Below are positions 62,452-64,000 of a stretch of 64,000 bases of DNA, piece by piece. Origin of the DNA: Dyella japonica DSM 16301 (GTDB lineage Bacteria; Pseudomonadota; Gammaproteobacteria; Xanthomonadales; Rhodanobacteraceae); contig NZ_JPLA01000006.1 in assembly GCF_001010355.1 (NCBI RefSeq), forward strand, positions 50,181 to 114,180, read 5' to 3'. Below the pieces are notes generated by a model. The model was not told where the DNA came from and did no database searches. It saw only the letters and a program-made list of their open reading frames with translations. The translations under genes and the position numbers were made by a program. The stretch's first letter is position 1, and each line of letters opens with the position of its first letter.

Positions 62452-62516
62452 GTCGCGCACAGGGTGCGCTCCCACATGGGCGACCGACACTTGTGGGAGC
62501 GCACCCTGTGCGCGAC
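62452..62516. repeat. REP-like inverted pair in the opposite arrangement
   Basis: Two 25-base units (62452-62476, 62492-62516), perfect complements with a 15-base spacer. They match the unit at 56636-56719, but here the GTCGCGCACAGGG orientation comes first. Located 19 bases after aroB, so it may end the aroKB transcript. Confidence 0.92.
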
Positions 62517-62602
62517 GTGGTCCGCCAACAGACTCACAACACTCGCCTTTCGCCCCAACGCGACACGCCGCCGCACTCGCCCCCCAGGGGCGAAGCCTTC
62601 TA

Positions 62603-62608
62603 GAATGC
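62603..62608 (+). promoter_or_regulatory. Candidate -10 box for the WGR-like gene and hemE
   Basis: TAGAAT lies about 40 bases before the ATG at 62649. No convincing -35 box was found. Confidence 0.3.
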
Positions 62609-62648
62609 GGGTCTGCGGTTTTCCGCCCTCATCTTCGAACCGGACTCC

Positions 62649-62909
62649 ATGCGCCTTTACCTGCAAGCCATGACCGCCACCGCCGAGGCGCCGCGTTATG
62701 CCCAGATCACGCTGGAGCAGGACTTGCTGGGCGGCTGGACGCTTTATCGCGAATCGGGTGTGCAGGGCGGCAAGGCCACCCTCAAGCGCGAGCAGTTTCT
62801 GGAGCGCGACGACGCGCTTGCCGCCTTCGAAAAAGCACGCGACGCGCAGATCAAGCGCGGCTTCCGCGTGATGTTCAGCCAAGGCCTGGACGGCCCGTAC
62901 GGACCTTAA
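62649..62909 (+). CDS. Small WGR-like domain protein
   Basis: An 86-residue product: [20 protein letters not shown], then [18 protein letters not shown] and [37 protein letters not shown]. This matches the WGR fold seen in DNA- and PARP-related proteins (beta strands with W/G/G then a helix), though the WGR triplet itself is replaced by ESG. Function unknown. It ends 1 base before hemE, so they are probably co-transcribed. Confidence 0.75.
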   Translation: MRLYLQAMTATAEAPRYAQITLEQDLLGGWTLYRESGVQGGKATLKREQFLERDDALAAFEKARDAQIKRGFRVMFSQGLDGPYGP

Positions 62910-62910
62910 G

Positions 62911-63978
62911 ATGACCCAAGCATTGAAGAACGACCGCTTCCTGCGCGCCCTGCGCCGGGAGGCCACCGACACCACGCCCGTGTGGGTCATGCGCCAGGCC
63001 GGCCGCTATCTGCCGGAATATCGCGCCACTCGTGCACGCGCCGGCAGCTTCATGGCCCTGGCGCAGAACCCCGAGCTGGCCTGCGAGGTCACGCTGCAGC
63101 CGCTGGAACGCTTCGAGCTGGATGCGGCCATCCTGTTCTCCGACATCCTCACCATCCCCGATGCGATGGGCCTGGGCCTGAGCTTTGCGCAGGGCGAGGG
63201 TCCGCAGTTTGCGCATCCCGTACGTACGCGCGCCGACATCGAGAAACTCGGCGTGCCGGATATGGAAACCGAGCTGCGCTACGTGATGGATGCGGTGCGC
63301 GTGATCCGCAAGGAACTGGACGGGCGCGTGCCGCTGATCGGTTTTTCCGGCAGCCCGTGGACGCTGGCCTGCTACATGGTCGAAGGCCAGGGCTCGCGCG
63401 ATTTCGCCCGCCTCAAGGCGATGTGCTGGAGCGAGCCCGCGCTCGCGCACCAGCTGCTCGACACGCTGGCCCAGGCCGTGGCGGCCTATCTGATCGCCCA
63501 GGCCGCCGCCGGCGCCCAGGCCCTGATGATCTTCGACACCTGGGGCGGTCTGCTCGGCCCCGCGCCGTTCCGCGAGTTCTCGCTGCGCCATATGGCCCGG
63601 GTGGTCGAGGCGCTGAAGGCCCACCCCGCCAGCCGCGACCTGCCGGTCACCCTGTTCTCCAAGGGCGCCGGCCAGCACCTGGCCACCATGGCCGACACCG
63701 GCTGCACCGCGCTGGGCGTGGACTGGACCATCGACCTTGCCGACGCCCGCCAGGCTGTCGCTGGCCGCGTCGCCCTGCAGGGCAACCTGGACCCGGCCAT
63801 CCTGCAGGCCGACCCCGAGGTGATCCGCCGCGAGGTGCGCCGGGTGATGGACAGCTACGGCAACCATCCCGGCCACGTGTTCAACCTGGGCCACGGCATC
63901 ACCCCGGAAGTGAATCCGGAGCATGTGAAGGTGCTGGTGGATGAGGTGCACGCGTACGGCAGGCAGCTGCGCGGCTGA
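62911..63978 (+). CDS. hemE: Uroporphyrinogen decarboxylase
   Basis: Decarboxylates the four acetate groups of uroporphyrinogen III to coproporphyrinogen in heme synthesis. The 355-residue product has [17 protein letters not shown] near residue 22, [46 protein letters not shown] and the C-terminal [15 protein letters not shown]. It is complete in the window; the last 22 bases after it hold nothing recognisable. Confidence 0.96.
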   Translation: MTQALKNDRFLRALRREATDTTPVWVMRQAGRYLPEYRATRARAGSFMALAQNPELACEVTLQPLERFELDAAILFSDILTIPDAMGLGLSFAQGEGPQFAHPVRTRADIEKLGVPDMETELRYVMDAVRVIRKELDGRVPLIGFSGSPWTLACYMVEGQGSRDFARLKAMCWSEPALAHQLLDTLAQAVAAYLIAQAAAGAQALMIFDTWGGLLGPAPFREFSLRHMARVVEALKAHPASRDLPVTLFSKGAGQHLATMADTGCTALGVDWTIDLADARQAVAGRVALQGNLDPAILQADPEVIRREVRRVMDSYGNHPGHVFNLGHGITPEVNPEHVKVLVDEVHAYGRQLRG

Positions 63979-64000
63979 CGCTTTCTCCCTCTCCCCTCCG

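Overview
The window looks like a chromosomal segment of a high-GC gammaproteobacterium of the Xanthomonadales, most likely Rhodanobacteraceae (Dyella/Luteibacter/Rhodanobacter-like). The basis is gene content and order: pilG-pilH-pilI-pilJ-chpA-chpB-chpC divergent from gshB-tonB, nudE-cysQ-mazG, regB-regA, pilT/pilU facing proC-yggT, and several start codons sitting directly behind a -10-like box. No database was searched; the taxon and all gene names come from reading the translations. No tRNA, rRNA, CRISPR array, transposase or phage gene was seen.

Layout. 1-5.3 kb (minus strand): the 5' part of an alpha-2-macroglobulin, galU, a CapD/WbpM-type nucleotide-sugar dehydratase, a WecA-like glycosyl-phosphate transferase and the 3' half of lapB, an envelope/surface polysaccharide block. 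At about 5.25 kb lapB is abruptly joined to the 3' end of lemA. 5.3-12.9 kb: lemA, dgkA, a POT peptide transporter, the redox-type pair regB-regA, a periplasmic isoaspartyl peptidase and a single-chain (A+B fused) 3-oxoacid CoA-transferase. 13-17 kb: a secreted zinc metalloprotease with C-terminal repeats and an OmpR-type two-component pair. 17-24 kb: tesA divergent from ybbA-ybbP with overlapping start codons, an ion transporter, a GSGD-repeat protein and a small secreted protein. 24-30 kb: the nudE-cysQ-mazG housekeeping operon, an inositol-phosphatase-like gene with gspN, bioA and rsmE.

30.4-42.5 kb (minus strand) is the type IV pilus chemosensory operon: response regulators PilG and PilH, couplers PilI and ChpC, receptor PilJ, the giant histidine kinase ChpA (2038 aa) and a CheB-like ChpB. 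There is no pilK/cheR methyltransferase, and ChpB lacks the catalytic serine, so this system appears to have lost methylation-based adaptation. The pilus retraction ATPases pilT and pilU are at 50.4-52.7 kb. Around them lie gshB-tonB-yqgE-ruvX-pyrB, a large lipoprotein, a solo V4R-domain protein and a BON-domain protein.

53-64 kb: proC-yggT, an M13 peptidase, a BtuF-like protein, yjbQ, pdxH, a D-glycerate-kinase-like gene, ybjQ, an epimerase, aroK-aroB, a WGR-like small protein and hemE.

Intergenic regions carry at least three families of palindromic repeats: a GTGAGAA-rich long hairpin (10.2 and 44.8 kb), a REP-like GTGGGAGCGCACC element in opposite-facing pairs (56.7 and 62.5 kb), and a CGTCATTCC hairpin (5.97 kb). 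The observations that most deserve a second look are the lemA/lapB junction, the adaptation-deficient Pil-Chp system and the palindromic elements.
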